Shown here: positions 14,239 through 27,351 of the stretch, one piece after another
Numbering within the stretch: position 1 is the stretch's first letter
Layout: every line of letters starts with the position of its first letter
Assembly: GCA_003952965.2 (NCBI GenBank)
Contig: RXIC02000430.1
Span: forward strand, 229,501-293,500
Direction: 5' to 3'
DNA length: 64,000 nt
Origin: Morella rubra
Taxonomy: Eukaryota; Streptophyta; Magnoliopsida; Fagales; Myricaceae
Position numbers and translations under genes: made by a program
Notes under the pieces: generated by a model
The model's input: only the letters and a program-made list of their open reading frames with translations
The model's database searches: none
What the model was told of the DNA's origin: nothing

Positions 14239-17200
14239 TTAACACAGACCCACTTCGATTAAATGGAGGTCAGGAACGCAAACCCCGTGATGGTTCTAGC
14301 ATATGGTATGATATTTTCCCTTGGGTTTCCGGACAAACAAGCAAAACATTGGCTTTTCTCAAACTGCCTCTGGTTTCTGTAATTTTCTTAAACAGGGGCT
14401 GATGAAACAAAAGGCAGGGATTGGCAGGTGAATAGATCCGATCTAAGCGGCTGAGCTGGAAGTGCTGCAAGCTAGAGAGGAACAAGGACCAAGAAAGAAT
14501 AAAAAGCAAAAAACAATCACAGAGAATTGGATATGTTTTTGAGGAACATAGAAAGTTGGAAACAATACGGGGCACTGGGAGTTCTAGTTGATAATGACCA
14601 TGATCTGTATATCTCCGTGTTTGTGATTTTGAGGAGGTCTTCGAAAAGGCTGTTTTACCCTTCATTAGATTTTGTGTTTTCTTTATCGGAAAAAATATAT
14701 TTTTTTGGATCAGTCCAAAAGATTCTACCAAGATTAATCTATTGAAGTGGGTTTTGTCAAATTGTTTCTGGCTTTATGTGCTAAGCTGGTTATATCCCTT
14801 GCTTTTTTTTTTTTTTTTGAAAGTCCTACATCATGTGAAAGGTACATAAAACTATTTCAATTCCGTTTCCAATCAGATTTTGAATCCTACATTCATATTT
14901 TATTTTATTAATTAATTTATATTTATTTCAATTTCTTTCATACATTAATTTCTTTGTGATTAAATAATGTTTTTATGCTCCTATCAAAGCTAAAAGTTCT
15001 CAAATTTTAATGAAATTATTTTTGGTGTTTGACAGATTCCACCCAGAAGAAAATTAGAAGGGGCAATAACTCATAAGCAGAATTTTGAAAGATTATTAAG
15101 AAAATTGACACAGCAGGCTCCAGCTTGGGTGGGGTCCAAAGGACATTTTTGACTTTTCACTTAAGCTTTTGTAGTTGTGCTAAGGGATGTCCCCGTTATC
15201 CTAAACAGATGGTACTTAAGTTAACTGTAAAATAATATATTAATATTAGGAGTGTTGGGATAAATGAAAAAAGAGAAAGATCAGGAAGAGGACAGATGAA
15301 CGGCTGGGATTCGGTCAAAGACTGCTGTGATCTTCAGAAAGACAGAGAGAAAGAAAAAGAGGTGTGTGGTGTGGCAGATTTGGGGAGAGGGTCAGAAATG
15401 TCAGAGTGAGAGTCAGAGTCAGACATTCCTCATTTTGCTTTGCTCTGCTGAGCCAATGCCACGTTTTCGTAAGAGATGACGGTTGCGGTTTGCCTTCTTT
15501 GGAGATTGATTCAATTACACAACTGCCCCTTTTCCTCTTTCGTGGACCACAATTGCCCCCTTTAACCTACTTTCCTAATCTTATTTGCTATTTTAATCTT
15601 GGGAAAAAGTCATGCCGAGTGCTTTTAACTGTTAATATAATTTTAAATAATCTTGACATATTTAGTATTTCAAAATTTATAATTAATTAAATTACACTCT
15701 GAAATAAAATTTGACAATTAAAATCTTATCCTATGAATCGTTTATAACACATATGATACGAGTTTCATAGTTGGATATTTTTTAGATATATAAATTGATG
15801 AATTAGTTCAATATATTAAAAATAATACTTGAGACACTTATTTGAGATTCTTTTAGTGGTTTTAGAGCTTAAAGCAAATTTTCTCTTATAATTTTGAAAT
15901 ACATTTTATTTGCAAATCTAGAAATTCATAGAATAAAAGGAATCTATGAGTAAATTTGTATTACAGAATAATAAAAGGGTAAATGTATTATGATTAAATA
16001 ATATGTAATTTACACTTAGTCAAGACCTAACGACCAACTAATTATTTAATTTGGTTTTGGCAGAGATAGAAATATAGTTATTAATTGATGAAGGTTCGAA
16101 GAAAGGCAATGAATTAAAGATACATTGATTATATTGTTTGACGTTTTTAAAATAATTTTTTTCAATGAAAACATTTTTAACCTATCCTAACAAATTTAAT
16201 ATTAATTATTAATCTCGATATTTTTGATAACATAGTACAAAAAAATCAGAACAACTTTCTCGAAAATCTATAAACTCTTCTCACAAAATATTTTTCTTTC
16301 AGCCACACTCAAATTACTTTCAAAATATCCTCGTTCCAAACATTATTTTATTAGCTTCACTATTTTCACAAACACTTAAAAGACATACTCATAAAATAGT
16401 TTCACCATAATTACACGTAAATAATAATAAAAATTCTCATACAAACATACTATAATGTTTTTATGGAGTTGTGAACAAAAACAGAAAAAAAAGAAAAAAG
16501 ACAAGCCTATTGACGTAGGGAACATAATGACAGAAAGAACACAAAATCTGACTAGAATAAAGATGACCAACATTCTCTTCAGATGGAAAGATATGCAGCA
16601 ACAAAGAATATTGACTCCTCTGAAATAAGAGGCGTAGGAATTAGGAATTTAGGAACCTTAACTCTTGCCTGCCGGGAATGGTAATTCCGTAATTGTATAG
16701 TTTAAGAAATGATAAAGTACCATGGGCTCAAGCTGTAATTTTCCAGTGGGAGAAAACTTTAGTCCAAAAGAAAAGGACACGGTCAAAAGGCCCATAGACT
16801 GCTTGGGAGTTGGTGCATTAACTTAAGGAAAAAAGGAAACAGAGAAGGCAGGTCCAAAATAATTACTTTTTAGACAAATAATACGTGTTCTAAAATACAA
16901 TAACTTGTATAATTTTTAACTTTTTCGTATTAATATTATGTATGTGTTACGTTAAAGTATATAGTTTTTTACTATTTATTTTATAATTTCTTGAAAATGT
17001 TTTTTGGTTTTGTTAGCATGGTCGAAATTATTATTTCCACGTACCCATCATATAGGATTGACCAAATGATTAATTAGATTTAAGTAATTATAATATTTTA
17101 TGATTCAACGTGTAAATTATAATAATTATATATAATTGAATAGAATAATTGTTTGAGAAGGGAAAAGAGGGCCAAATCGCTGTCAGAAAAATAGAGAGTT

Positions 17201-17592
17201 GTGAGCATCACGTCACCAAGAGGAGGGTCAACCAACGGCACCGTATCTCCCTGTAAAGGAGAAAAGAAGCCTAGAACCCATGGGTGGCATTTCTTGACCC
17301 AACCCCATGTGCCATTTTAATCAGCTGCATTTTTTTCACGAGGCGCCTATCGGGGGGCTCCCAAAGGAAGCAATACAGGGGGCATAAGAACTTGGGTTGG
17401 CAAAACAACGTAGGATTAGATGGGACATTTCATGCCAGACAACATTGGCGAAACTTCAAGGAACAGAAAAAGATCAATCAAAATACGAAAAGACTACAGT
17501 ATCACATTGCTAACCACTACACCACAGATGGCATTTTGTTCGTAGAATTTGATCTGACAGGACTGAAACTGGAATATGATCGGGGGAGAAAG
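14239..17592. other. Intergenic region upstream of ABHD17-like gene
   Basis: The first few hundred bases should be the promoter and leader of the minus-strand ABHD17-like gene. The rest is A+T-rich without a credible reading frame. A purine-rich patch with repeated GTCAGAGT-type motifs lies at about 15,340-15,430. No tRNA or rRNA was recognised. Confidence 0.4.
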
Positions 17593-20500
17593 CTAACTGG
17601 ATCTCTTAAACATAACGTGCTCTTCTTCTAACGTGGTCTTGTCTCCAACAACTGAAACCCAAATTTCCGCGATTTTGTCTACTATCCCATCTTGAATTTC
17701 CACTAAAGTGAAGGCTCGCAATGTGCCACTGGACTCTGGTGCTGAAAGAGGAGTTTCATCACTCGTGGAGCCTCGGCAGCTAGTTCCTTGTTCCTCGATC
17801 AATCTTTTAACCCTTGGAACAATGGCCCCATTCAGGTATTTAGTGTCGTCAGCCCCGACCACGATCATTTTCCGAATACCATTTTTATATGCCAGCTCCT
17901 TATGCATGTGACCAAATACAACCAATGGGATACAGAACTTGTCAGTCTCTTTCAGAAGGGATATCGCTTGTGCTAAATCTGTTCCATGAGATAATATTTC
18001 CAAGGTAAAAAAAAAAGAAAAACAGAAAAAAATCAATGTTCAATCTTGAAACAGAGAACAAACTACTGTACAAAGAAGTTCTCTTTGCCCTCTCCATAAC
18101 AGATCTCATTTGGTTGACAGGGTCACCAAGTAGAGCAGGGCAGAATAGTGATGAAAACGTAATCAGTAGTATAGGACAATAAAACCTCAAAAGTGATCCA
18201 GCCTTCACAGTTAAAGAGCCACCATCCAGGCATTGGCATGGCGGTGTGATTGACAACCTTGGAAAATGGAGTTATCAACAGGAAAAAACAAGCTGAAACT
18301 GAGTACATTACCAGGATCACCGTGGTCACCGCCCCCGACAACCCAATCTTTTCCACAGATGTCATCCAGTTTAGAACCAAGACCTGCGCAGAAATTTTCT
18401 TTTAAACAATATAGACAAAATTCAGTATAGCTGAACTAAACTTGATGTTGGCAGACCGATACACCTGTGGGTCCATTATGTGCAAGAAATATAACCAAAT
18501 GACCCTCCGGTGTGCCCAAAGCAGCTTCATAGATTCTCTTAACACTTGCATCCATGTCTTTGACACCATACCTAATAACAACTTCGAAATTGATAAGTAG
18601 CGATGTAAGTCATAATGACAACAAGAACAAGAGTCAAACACCATATACAACAATCTTATCTGCATGGGTGACCAACAAGGTCATGATTAATGATTCATAC
18701 AAATGATCAAGGGCAATGCACCATTATGGCACGAACATCAGAGGTTTTAACTTTGCCAGAAAACAAAGGGCAGATAACTGTGCAGATAAAGGAAACATTG
18801 CACTTATTTTAAGTAACCAACAAAGATCTTGTAGGACACAATCAGAAATGTTACTAACTTACCCAACAAAAAGTGATAATATTACAAATCCATCAAATAG
18901 AATGCTGAGCTCTGGTTTTACAAAATATTGCTGTAGTACAAGACATACCTTGCAGACAGGAGACTTCTCCGAAATAACTGCTCTCCTCCACAAGAAAATG
19001 GCCGTCCACCAATGACACTTATTTTCATCAGAGGAAAGTCTAAACGCCGATAAGCTACATGCTCCTCACCAAGACTGATCATTGCAAAAGTATTCCCAGT
19101 CATTTTACAGTTCTTGAACCCATCAAGGATAGATTTTTTGATATGTTCTACACATTTTGTAAACTTATTTTACTGCATTCATCAGAATTTTCTAGGCAAT
19201 CTAGGATTTAAGTATGTCCTATTTCCCCAACTTTTATTTTTCCCTGTAACTGGGATGATTTTGCAAGCAATGGTTCTGCAGAGAAGTTTAAGGAACATAT
19301 CATGATGTTGTAACAAAAAAGATTCCCACGTCAGTTTATGATGCTACTTTTCCAATCATATCCACCCTTTTACTGAAGTGTGCCGTTTCCAGAAGGTCCT
19401 ACAAATTGTACAATACAACAAAGTAGTTGGGATTGGGTCATATTAATTGGTCTGCTGAGTCCAGCAATGGGCCTTTCCGTTCAGAACTAAAACCCGGGAC
19501 TAGGGGCCAGTAGCGAGGACCTAAGATTTTTTGCTTTTTTTTTTTTTTGGGGGGGGGGGCACAAAATAATAATATATTAGTAAATAATACATGTATATTT
19601 CATAAGCTGTAAAAAAAATATTTTGTACTTTTTAAAAATGGAGTATGTACATTGAATTCAATTAATACTTACCCAAAAAAAATTAATTAATATTGTTTTT
19701 CTCATTGAAATTTATAAAAGAAATTGAAAAAACATGAGTTTTTTAGGAAGCTTCAATGGCCTTCACCCCACCTAGGTCTTCCACTGCTTGAGGCATATCT
19801 ATGAAATACATCTGGCTTGGTTACATTATCAAAGTTTGATTCAGGAGTAATCAAGCATCTACAACAAAGTCATTATGGTGATGAACACAGCCAAAAAGAA
19901 TCTTCAATAATTTGGGAACATTATTCTCCAACTTGTGAATCAAAAAAGAAAAAAGGAAGACAAACATTCTGAAATGCCAACTATGGAACGCTGATAAGGG
20001 GTGGGGAATTTTTTCATACATAGCAAATATACAAAGCAGGATGGAGATGCCAAAATGATTGACTAAGAAAACAGAAAAAAAAAGACAGAAGATACAGAAA
20101 AGACTATCCGGATATTTCACAATCTTAGAAGTGAGAATCTCACCATTCGAGCTGAAGTTGAACTCTGTCCTTCCTCCTGATATTCAAATCAAGGACTAAA
20201 TTAAGCTGATTATTAGGGACTGCATATAACAACTCAGTTTAAATCATAAAAAGAGAGAGGGAAGGAGGGAGGGAGGGAGAACAAAAAGGAGAATTTCAGT
20301 GATCAATGTCATGCTCACTAGACAGCTTCTTACTTTTACAATCCTGTAAATTTACTGGCTTCCCTGTGTTCTTGCTGGTATTTCTAAAGGAACAAAAAGG
20401 AGTTCTCTTATTCGATGGCTTACAATTGCATCAAATAAGAGAACTCCTTTTTGTTCCTTTAGAAATAGCAGCAAGAACACAGAGAAGCCAGTAAATTTAC

Positions 20501-22074
20501 AGGATTGTAAAAGTAAGAAGCTGTCTAGTGAGCACGACATTGATCACTGAAGCATTCTTCTAGCTAAGTCTATCGAGGAAGAAATTTTGTGAATGCAGGG
20601 AAATAGAAAATAAACTTACTTGCTGGAGAACCGTGGAGTAAACCAGGTATCATGGTTTCCTAAAATAACTGCTTTAGTAAATTCAAGGTTTGCAACACTT
20701 TGGACGAGTTGGACATTCTCATTGCCAAAATCACCTGAATAAAAACAGGGAAAAGAAGCCAGAAACAGAGCACAGCAGAACTCATAAAGGTTTAGTAATT
20801 AAATCAGTAAACAATGGTAGATCAGACAGACTAACTTGTCCAGATAGAAATACAAGGTCAGAGTTGACATGCACGAACACATTAATTATGCAAAAGTTCA
20901 GAGTTTGTTGGACGTATAGAAGTTTCAGGATTGTAGGTGTCTAAAATCGACACACCTCTTTCACATGAAAAATCTCTTTGCAGACCACTGAGGTAACCAG
21001 TTCAGCTAACTTAAAGAGATGCAAGCCAACATACAAAAACCGTTAGGTGAACAGAAGGGGGAAACTTGCCTGTAAACAGCACCAAATCTGGCTGCATTTC
21101 ACCGTAAACCATATTAGTTAAGATAAACAATCAATTCTTTCCCAAACCAAGTTAAACAAAGACATGAAGAAAAAAAAATGAGCCCAAAACAATTAGCCAG
21201 TTATAAACAAAGAACCCCAGATTCGGACTGCTCTTTGTTTGGGCTGTTTGCTTCTAATGGTTCATTCAATGATATACATAAAGCAACCTATCTCTCACTT
21301 CATCTTCAGGTCTATTTGAAGTTATCGTAATCTACTACTTTTCCAAGGAAACAAATAGTGGATTAGCCCAGAGAAAAAAAATTGACTAAACTTGGTCTAC
21401 ATAGTTAGTTGTCCATGCCAGAATGTAACAATAGTGATATGAGTTGAAGACCAAAAGATTCTTAATTTATCACTCATCGCAATTTCACCTTAAATATATA
21501 ACATTTTTTTTTTAACCACGGTCACATAGTTCATGTTCAGTGAAAGTGTTCTTAGTTGGGTTCCATTAGCATACTAACGAAGCTAGGAACTTTAACCCAT
21601 TAGTAAACGTCAAAAACCCAGTTCGAAATACATTATACATATTAACTTTTTCATTTTCTAATACAAAGTCAAACTACAAATTTTTCTGTGCAGCGACTAT
21701 TACGAATCAAAGAGAAGCAATCACGGAAGTAAAATGCATAAAATTGAAAAAGAACAAAAAAAGAAGGGGAAATACCTTCAAAAACTGAAGTGCCTTTGTA
21801 TCTTCTTGTAGATTCCAATCATCATGCTACCAAACCCCAGATTGTCATTTAGATTAACAAAAGAAGAATTATAATTTCGCACATTCCTAGGGTTTCTGAA
21901 GTCGAACAAAAAACAAATATCATGGAGAGAGAGACTCACGACGTCGCCGACAACTGCGATGCGAACAGAGGTTGCCATGGAAGTTCGCGATGCGGGGTTG
22001 GACTTTGGCGAAGTAAGGGGAGAGGAACTGAAGAGACAGCAGAGAGTGGACGCGTGCACCAACGCGCTTGACAT
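17593..22074 (-). CDS. Calcineurin-like metallophosphoesterase, probably plastid-targeted
   Basis: Nine exons join in frame: 22074-21940, 21826-21776, 21091-21070, 20734-20620, 20176-20144, 19074-18949, 18571-18465, 18383-18312 and 17978-17593; 348 residues. The binuclear metal-site motifs are all present in order: D-x-H in VVGDVHDDW (44-46), GDFG (70-73), GNHD (95-98), the AHNGPTG segment and GHMH near the C-terminal third. This matches the uncharacterised plant/cyanobacterial calcineurin-like phosphoesterase family; the physiological substrate is unknown. The first 32 residues are Ser/Thr-rich with few acidic residues, like a transit peptide, and a second Met at 33 precedes the conserved core. 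I chose the ATG at 22,074 because it supplies this leader. Intron 3 starts with GC rather than GT (after ACAG at 21,070, consensus AG|GCAAGT). Introns 4 and 5 contain repeat insertions annotated separately. Confidence 0.92.
19295..19879. repeat. Dispersed repeat, copy A (in an intron)
   Basis: About 585 bases beginning ACATATCATGATGTTG and ending at ACAACAAAGTCA match a second copy at 30,308-30,930 in the same orientation, with scattered substitutions and length differences in homopolymers. Copy A sits entirely inside intron 5 of the metallophosphoesterase. Neither copy shows a coding frame or clear terminal inverted repeats. It is either a transposable-element fragment or an intron segment duplicated into the Copia region. 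Confidence 0.75.
20296..20550. repeat. 122-bp near-perfect inverted repeat (hairpin) in an intron
   Basis: The arms 20,296-20,417 and 20,429-20,550 are reverse complements with only a handful of mismatches, separated by 11 bases. The structure starts TCAGTGATCAATGTC and ends with its complement. It lies inside intron 4 of the metallophosphoesterase, next to a purine-rich G/A tract at about 20,252-20,290. Transcribed with the gene, it would fold into a very long hairpin. It could be a foldback mini-element, a source of small RNAs, or a young MIRNA-like locus. Confidence 0.9.
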
Positions 22075-23931
22075 AGGAGCTCTTTTCTTCCACTCGCTCA
22101 CGGGAGAACGCGGCCGCGCGAGTGATGTTTCAACTAGGCATCACTAATGCACGTGATTAGAACCGTACATCCACAATCGAACCATCGGTTGACTAAAGGC
22201 GCAAGATCCAGTTCCACAATATTCGTGTATGCACATAAATAGTTGACTCGAAAAGATCGTGAATGCACGTAAACAGTACACTCCAATTATGGAAATTCCA
22301 CTATACGCAGTGTTTGTAAATTTAAATTATTGAAAAAAAAATTTGAGTCATCCAAAAATTTTTGAATGTAAATATAATAAGTTAAAATTTTGTTCAAGAA
22401 AATAGTAATAAAAAAACATAAAAATCATATTTTTCTTCCTCATAATTTTTTTTCCTGTTACAATAAATATAAAAAAAATTCACTAAAATCATACATTTCT
22501 TCACTTCTATAAAATTTTTATTTTTCACTTCTTTGATCTCTCTAAATTCAATGAAACTATAATCCACCTAAACTTTTATAATATTCTCCATATTTTCAAA
22601 TAAACCTCTTCCAAATGTTGATCAGAAAATATTCTTATAATTTAATATTTTCCTTGGCTTCTGATCCTTTGCCTATAATTTAATATTTTTCTTCTTTCAT
22701 GAGTTCATCATCTATATATAGGAACTGCATGTAAAACAAACTTTACAATCCAGTCGCTAGCTTGTTAGTTGTTACATTCTGTGTCTCTAACCTCTCAGCT
22801 CCATGCCCTAAATAATTCGTACTCGATCCTCCCGTCAAGATGTTCAAGTTGCCATAAAAAACTAATATTATTGGAACCATCTTACAACCTCGAAGCTGTC
22901 TCTAAATGATGGTCCTTAATTTGATGTTGGCTTTATTTTTAATTGTTTTTTTCTTGATCAAAGTATATATCTACAAATTAATTTTTGCCTTGATCATCAC
23001 CAACCAATGGATCATCTACCTGATCACTTATAGCTGTACATGACCTTGTTGTTAATGAAGCATCAAAGTTAGACGGGCTGAGCAATTTAATCATCAAATC
23101 GGCCGGAGTACTCCTCACGCCTATATTAATTAATTAATTAATATAAAGAAAAAATAAGAGAGAAAGATATATTAATTAAATCTGACCAAGGCAACCAATT
23201 ATGGATCGCATCTCTACCTGATCACTTATAGCTGTACACAAGATTTTTAGGATAAATATTGGACATCACGAGATGCATGCAATTGTTTTAGCCAACTTTA
23301 ATTTATTGAATTATAACAAAGTCTTTGTAACTTGGTTCAGCCTTCATAATTTGTTAAATATGCGCAACGAAATTGATATGAAAAATAACATATACCGGGA
23401 CTGATCAAATTGAAATGCTTCTGAATGCCCGCCCTCTTTGTTGATTTAGCATGTTCTCTATCAATCAATCACCAAGCGAATAAGAATGACATCATTTGCC
23501 CAATTGGATATTTAATACATATGGCCAATTTTATCGAACGTGGTATAATTTAGTTATTCCTTGGACGGAAGGCTAATGGAAGCATTTTTTTTTGGGATAA
23601 AAAATTTTATGGAGAAAGCGGAGTACATATATATCTATATCTATATATGATCGTCATCAAATTAAGTTAGGGGCCGACTACTTTTTAAATAGCTAGAGCT
23701 AAAACCTAATTAGAATTGATGGGGCACTTAATCATTGTATAATATTTCACTAACTCTAGCGTTTGTTAATTGTCCAAAAAGGTCGTGTGGCACTAGTGGG
23801 AGCAGGTAGATCAACAATCTTAATTAATTAATTATAATTGAACATTTAACTTTATCTTGTGGGGAAAAGGAAACTATATTATTTATAGGTACAACTTCTC
23901 TTCTCAATGCGCCAAGGGGAATATCGCATTG
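22075..23931. other. Intergenic region upstream of the metallophosphoesterase
   Basis: Promoter of the minus-strand metallophosphoesterase, then A+T-rich DNA. A phrase around CCTGATCACTTATAGCTGTACA occurs twice, at about 23,019 and 23,219. A TTAA-type tandem run lies near 23,125-23,145. On the minus strand about 23,120-22,975 there is a short open stretch weakly resembling one at 26,640-26,560, perhaps relics of one sequence. No gene is called. Confidence 0.35.
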
Positions 23932-25133
23932 CTAGCTTGCAAGGAGGAGTATAACCTTGCCTGGCTTTCCCTACAATTATGACGACTGATGAAGTTGTGA
24001 AAGCCGGATACCATGGTCTTCAACCAGTGCATTCCACTTTCCAGGTGGGTACGTAGCATAGATTCCACCCACCTCACCCATCTTTTTGCGCCTTTTGCCG
24101 AACTCAACCCCCAGTCCCCAGACCTATGAAGTCAAATTTCCTAACCTTGCCTGGCCTTCCCTCCATTGACGACTGATGAAGTTGTGTGAAAGCCGGATAC
24201 TGGTCTTCCACCATTGCACTCCAGCTGGGTATAGCATAGATTCCAACTTCGCCCTTTTTTGTTTCTGCGCCTTTTGCCGAACTCAAACCCCAGACCTATG
24301 AAGTCAAATTTCCTACCCCTGCAGCGCTCGAGTCCCAAACCTTCACCCAAACCGAGCAACGAAAAAACCCCGTGTTAAGACTCTTTTATCCATTGATGTA
24401 CCATCCTCCTCTAATCCTTCAATATTTGCTCAATGGCAAGCCAGAAAAGCAGCGGTATAATATTCATAAGTTCCTCCATAAAGCTTGCCAGAACTCGCCG
24501 AATCAGACTAAAACACATGCTGCATGGCGCAGTACGGGAGAGCTACCAAGCTACGAGAAATAGCACGCGCACCGGATATCGGTAGGGCTGTGGCCAGACA
24601 AAGACGTATTGCTGTCAAGAGCAACGGCTCATTGCCGGTATCATCGGTTAGCCTCTGCATTAATCGCATCGCGCCATTCATTAAGGAGAGCGCCAAGGTC
24701 ACGACGTTCGTCTTCCGTGGAGGCCGGGAACAGTTAGCCTGCTGAGGTCAAGGCCACAGAAGTTGTTAGTTCTGGCAAGCTTTATGGAGGAACTTATGAA
24801 TATTGTACAGTTGCTTTCCTGGCTGGCCATTGCAGCAAATATTGAAGGATTAGAGGATGGTACACCAATGGATAAAAGGGTCTTAACACGGGGTTTTTTC
24901 GTTGCACGGTTTGGGTGAAGGTTTGGGACTCGAGCGCTGCAGGGGTAGGAAATTTGACTTCATAGGTCTGGGGGTTGAGTTCGCAAAAGGCGCAAAAAAA
25001 AAGGGCGAAGTGGGTGGAATCTATGCTACCCAGCTGGAGTGCAATGGTGGAAGACCAATATCCGGCTTTCACACAACTTCATCAGTCGTCATGGTAGGGA
25101 AGGCCAGGCAAGGTTATACTCTTTCTTGCAAGC
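23932..25133. mobile_element. Foldback element with long inverted arms and G+C-rich loop
   Basis: Left part (23,932-24,508) and right part (about 24,764-25,133) are inverted copies: both outer ends carry GCTTGCAAG next to ATAACCTTGCCTGG and both inner ends reach GCCAGAACT. The left arm holds an additional imperfect tandem copy of the outermost 180 bases or so, making it longer. The loop of about 260 bases differs sharply from the surrounding A+T-rich DNA in being rich in G+C and CpG. No transposase is present, so movement would depend on enzymes supplied elsewhere. A target duplication is not obvious. Confidence 0.75.
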
Positions 25134-27045
25134 TATATATATGACATGTTGACATGTTCACTCCCATTATTTCTCTGCTTTGAATACTTGGTCACTTGAA
25201 GAGCCAGTCCATTCCGTTTCGATTTGTGTGGTTTCAAAATTTATATTTAAATTTTATAGGTTCTAAGTAGCTAGTTTTTCTAGCTTTGTAGTTTTGTTTC
25301 AATAAATTCTTGCGAAACTTGGTGCTTCAACTTGGACTCACACGGCGGATGTCTCATTAATGAAATTACGTGGCTTACTTCGAACTGATAAGCTCAGTTT
25401 GTCTTATTTAAGAATAATTTCTTAGTTCCTTTCTAGTTTGCGTGTTTTCCTTTGCTTTTAATAGTTTTCTGTTTTGGTATATTTAATATATGGTTTTATA
25501 TTATTTAGCTGCTTAGGTCTTTCTAGAATTTAGCTTAGCTTTTGGTCTTCGATTGTAGCTCGTCAAGTTTTTATTGTTACCATGGTATACTTAGGCCACA
25601 TGTGAGGATTTTTTAATAAAATTCGGACGCACCACCGTCCTTTCTTAAAAAAGAAATTTTTTGTTTCAATTTCAAATTAATTGTAATTAGGAGGTATTGA
25701 ATTCGACTGCTTTGAAATGTGATACTTCTATTTTCTAATGCGACTCCAGAACATACATAGAGTGGTGAATGCTCTCTTTCACCTTTCATTTTTCTTATTT
25801 CTTGATGCTCCTCTCTGAGATATTATTCGGAAGCTTGGAGAATCTAGAATAAAGGTGTACCTTTATATAGGGTACCCTTTCCCTGGCCTACAATAATTAA
25901 GTTAAATATCCAATTATTAAGTAATTAAGTAATTTAGATCATTAATCCAACTGCTCCTACCATTTGATTACTCATTTAAATCAAGACAAATCTATGGTTG
26001 ATGTGATGTGTTTGAACATGCCACAATTAGATCGAATAACAAAAACATAAGCATGTTAATCAATAGATTAGGAGCATGCACTTCGTATTGTCCAATTGTC
26101 TTAAATTGAACCTAACAACTTGAACCAATCAAGGATGAAGTAACCTTCTAAACCAATGATCAATTGATATATATATATTAAACAGATTTCGTAAAGTTTT
26201 TTTTTGGGTAATTAGCTGTAAGTAATATATTCAAAGACAAACGAACAGGAAGAGAGTAGCTCCCATAAGGTTCAGAGTAGATACCATGTTAATAGGTCAG
26301 TCAAGAATAATAATTCCCATCCCTCTGTCCCTAATTAATTACCTCTTAGCATCCATTTTTTCAAAAACTAGTCCTTGTAAAAATGAGGACGTCAAAATAT
26401 CATTGTCGAAATTAAAAACGAAAATTTAGCCTAGCTAACAAACTCAAAGTTGTCTCTAATTCATGCATACATGTTCCTGAGGCGTTGGCTTTGTTTTCAC
26501 ATGTATATATATGGTTGCCTTTGAAAAGCATACATGCATGCGTTGTCTTTGTTTTCACATGTATGTATCGATTGTTGCTAGCAGCTGTCGTCGTTGTTAC
26601 TGAAGTATCAACGCTATAACTCTGCAATTTAATCATCCAAGGGGATTCAGCTCACTCCAAATAATTGGCAGCTGTAGTATTGTCACAATTATCGGCCTAT
26701 ATCCCCGGATCGAGGGAAAGATCCAGCTAGCTTAGACTTTGTTCCTCCCTTCACCGGTGGGAAAGATCCTTGTGTCTAGAATGATTGATTCATATAATTA
26801 AGAATATCTTTCTTATTCATTAAAAGAAAAAAGAAACGTTCAAGATTAGAAATCTGATCAAACCAACCAACTCAATGTTGTCCAAAAGTGAATGCTAATT
26901 CCATGGCAACTGTGCAAAGCTTATCACATGCATGCACGCAGCACATATGCCATGAACTCAATGCTTGCTCTTGGGAAGGCCTGGTTGTTTTGGCTACCTC
27001 GGAATGCATTGTGAGACTCGGAAACATCTGGCTTCCTCCCTTCCC
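25134..27045. other. A+T-rich intergenic DNA
   Basis: No gene is supported. A phrase of about 20 bases containing CTTTGTTTTCACATGTAT is repeated at about 26,490 and 26,548. The minus strand around 26,640-26,560 resembles the short stretch near 23,100. A small cluster of purine/pyrimidine runs is seen but no tRNA, MITE ends or coding exon. Confidence 0.3.
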
Positions 27046-27351
27046 CTCTTACAGCATATGGACTCACTGGAAGACTCGCCCAACAGATTAGGCCTCAGCC
27101 CAAGCTTATCAGCTCGGGACCACAAAACAGACGCGGGATGCCTTACGCACTAGCATTGCACTAGCATATTTATGTTATGCTGACATGTACACATTCTGTT
27201 GTTTTACTGGTAGATAGTATTTTCTCTTTCGTTTCTTATATTACACCCCAATTGTACAGATTCATTCATTACGAAATACAAAGGAGATTCCTCCCTTCCA
27301 AAAACCTTTTCGTCGTTCTTCTTCCTCTTCATTTTTATACTCTGTCATGGT

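Noticed and set aside
13936-14262. Plus-strand open frames over exon 1 of the ABHD17-like gene
   Set aside because: Shadows of the conserved minus-strand exon.
20306-20540. Open frames of about 62 codons on both strands of the intronic hairpin
   Set aside because: They are two readings of one inverted repeat, lie in an intron and have no recognisable protein features.
24900-25130. Phrase resembling the primate Alu motif GCTGGAGTGCAATGG in the foldback arm
   Set aside because: The match is short, isolated, and the rest of the arm does not resemble 7SL RNA or Alu, so it is taken as coincidence.
23900-25140. CRISPR-like or bacterial operon interpretation of the G+C-rich loop
   Set aside because: No repeat-spacer pattern and no complete bacterial gene; only composition and one short open stretch are unusual.
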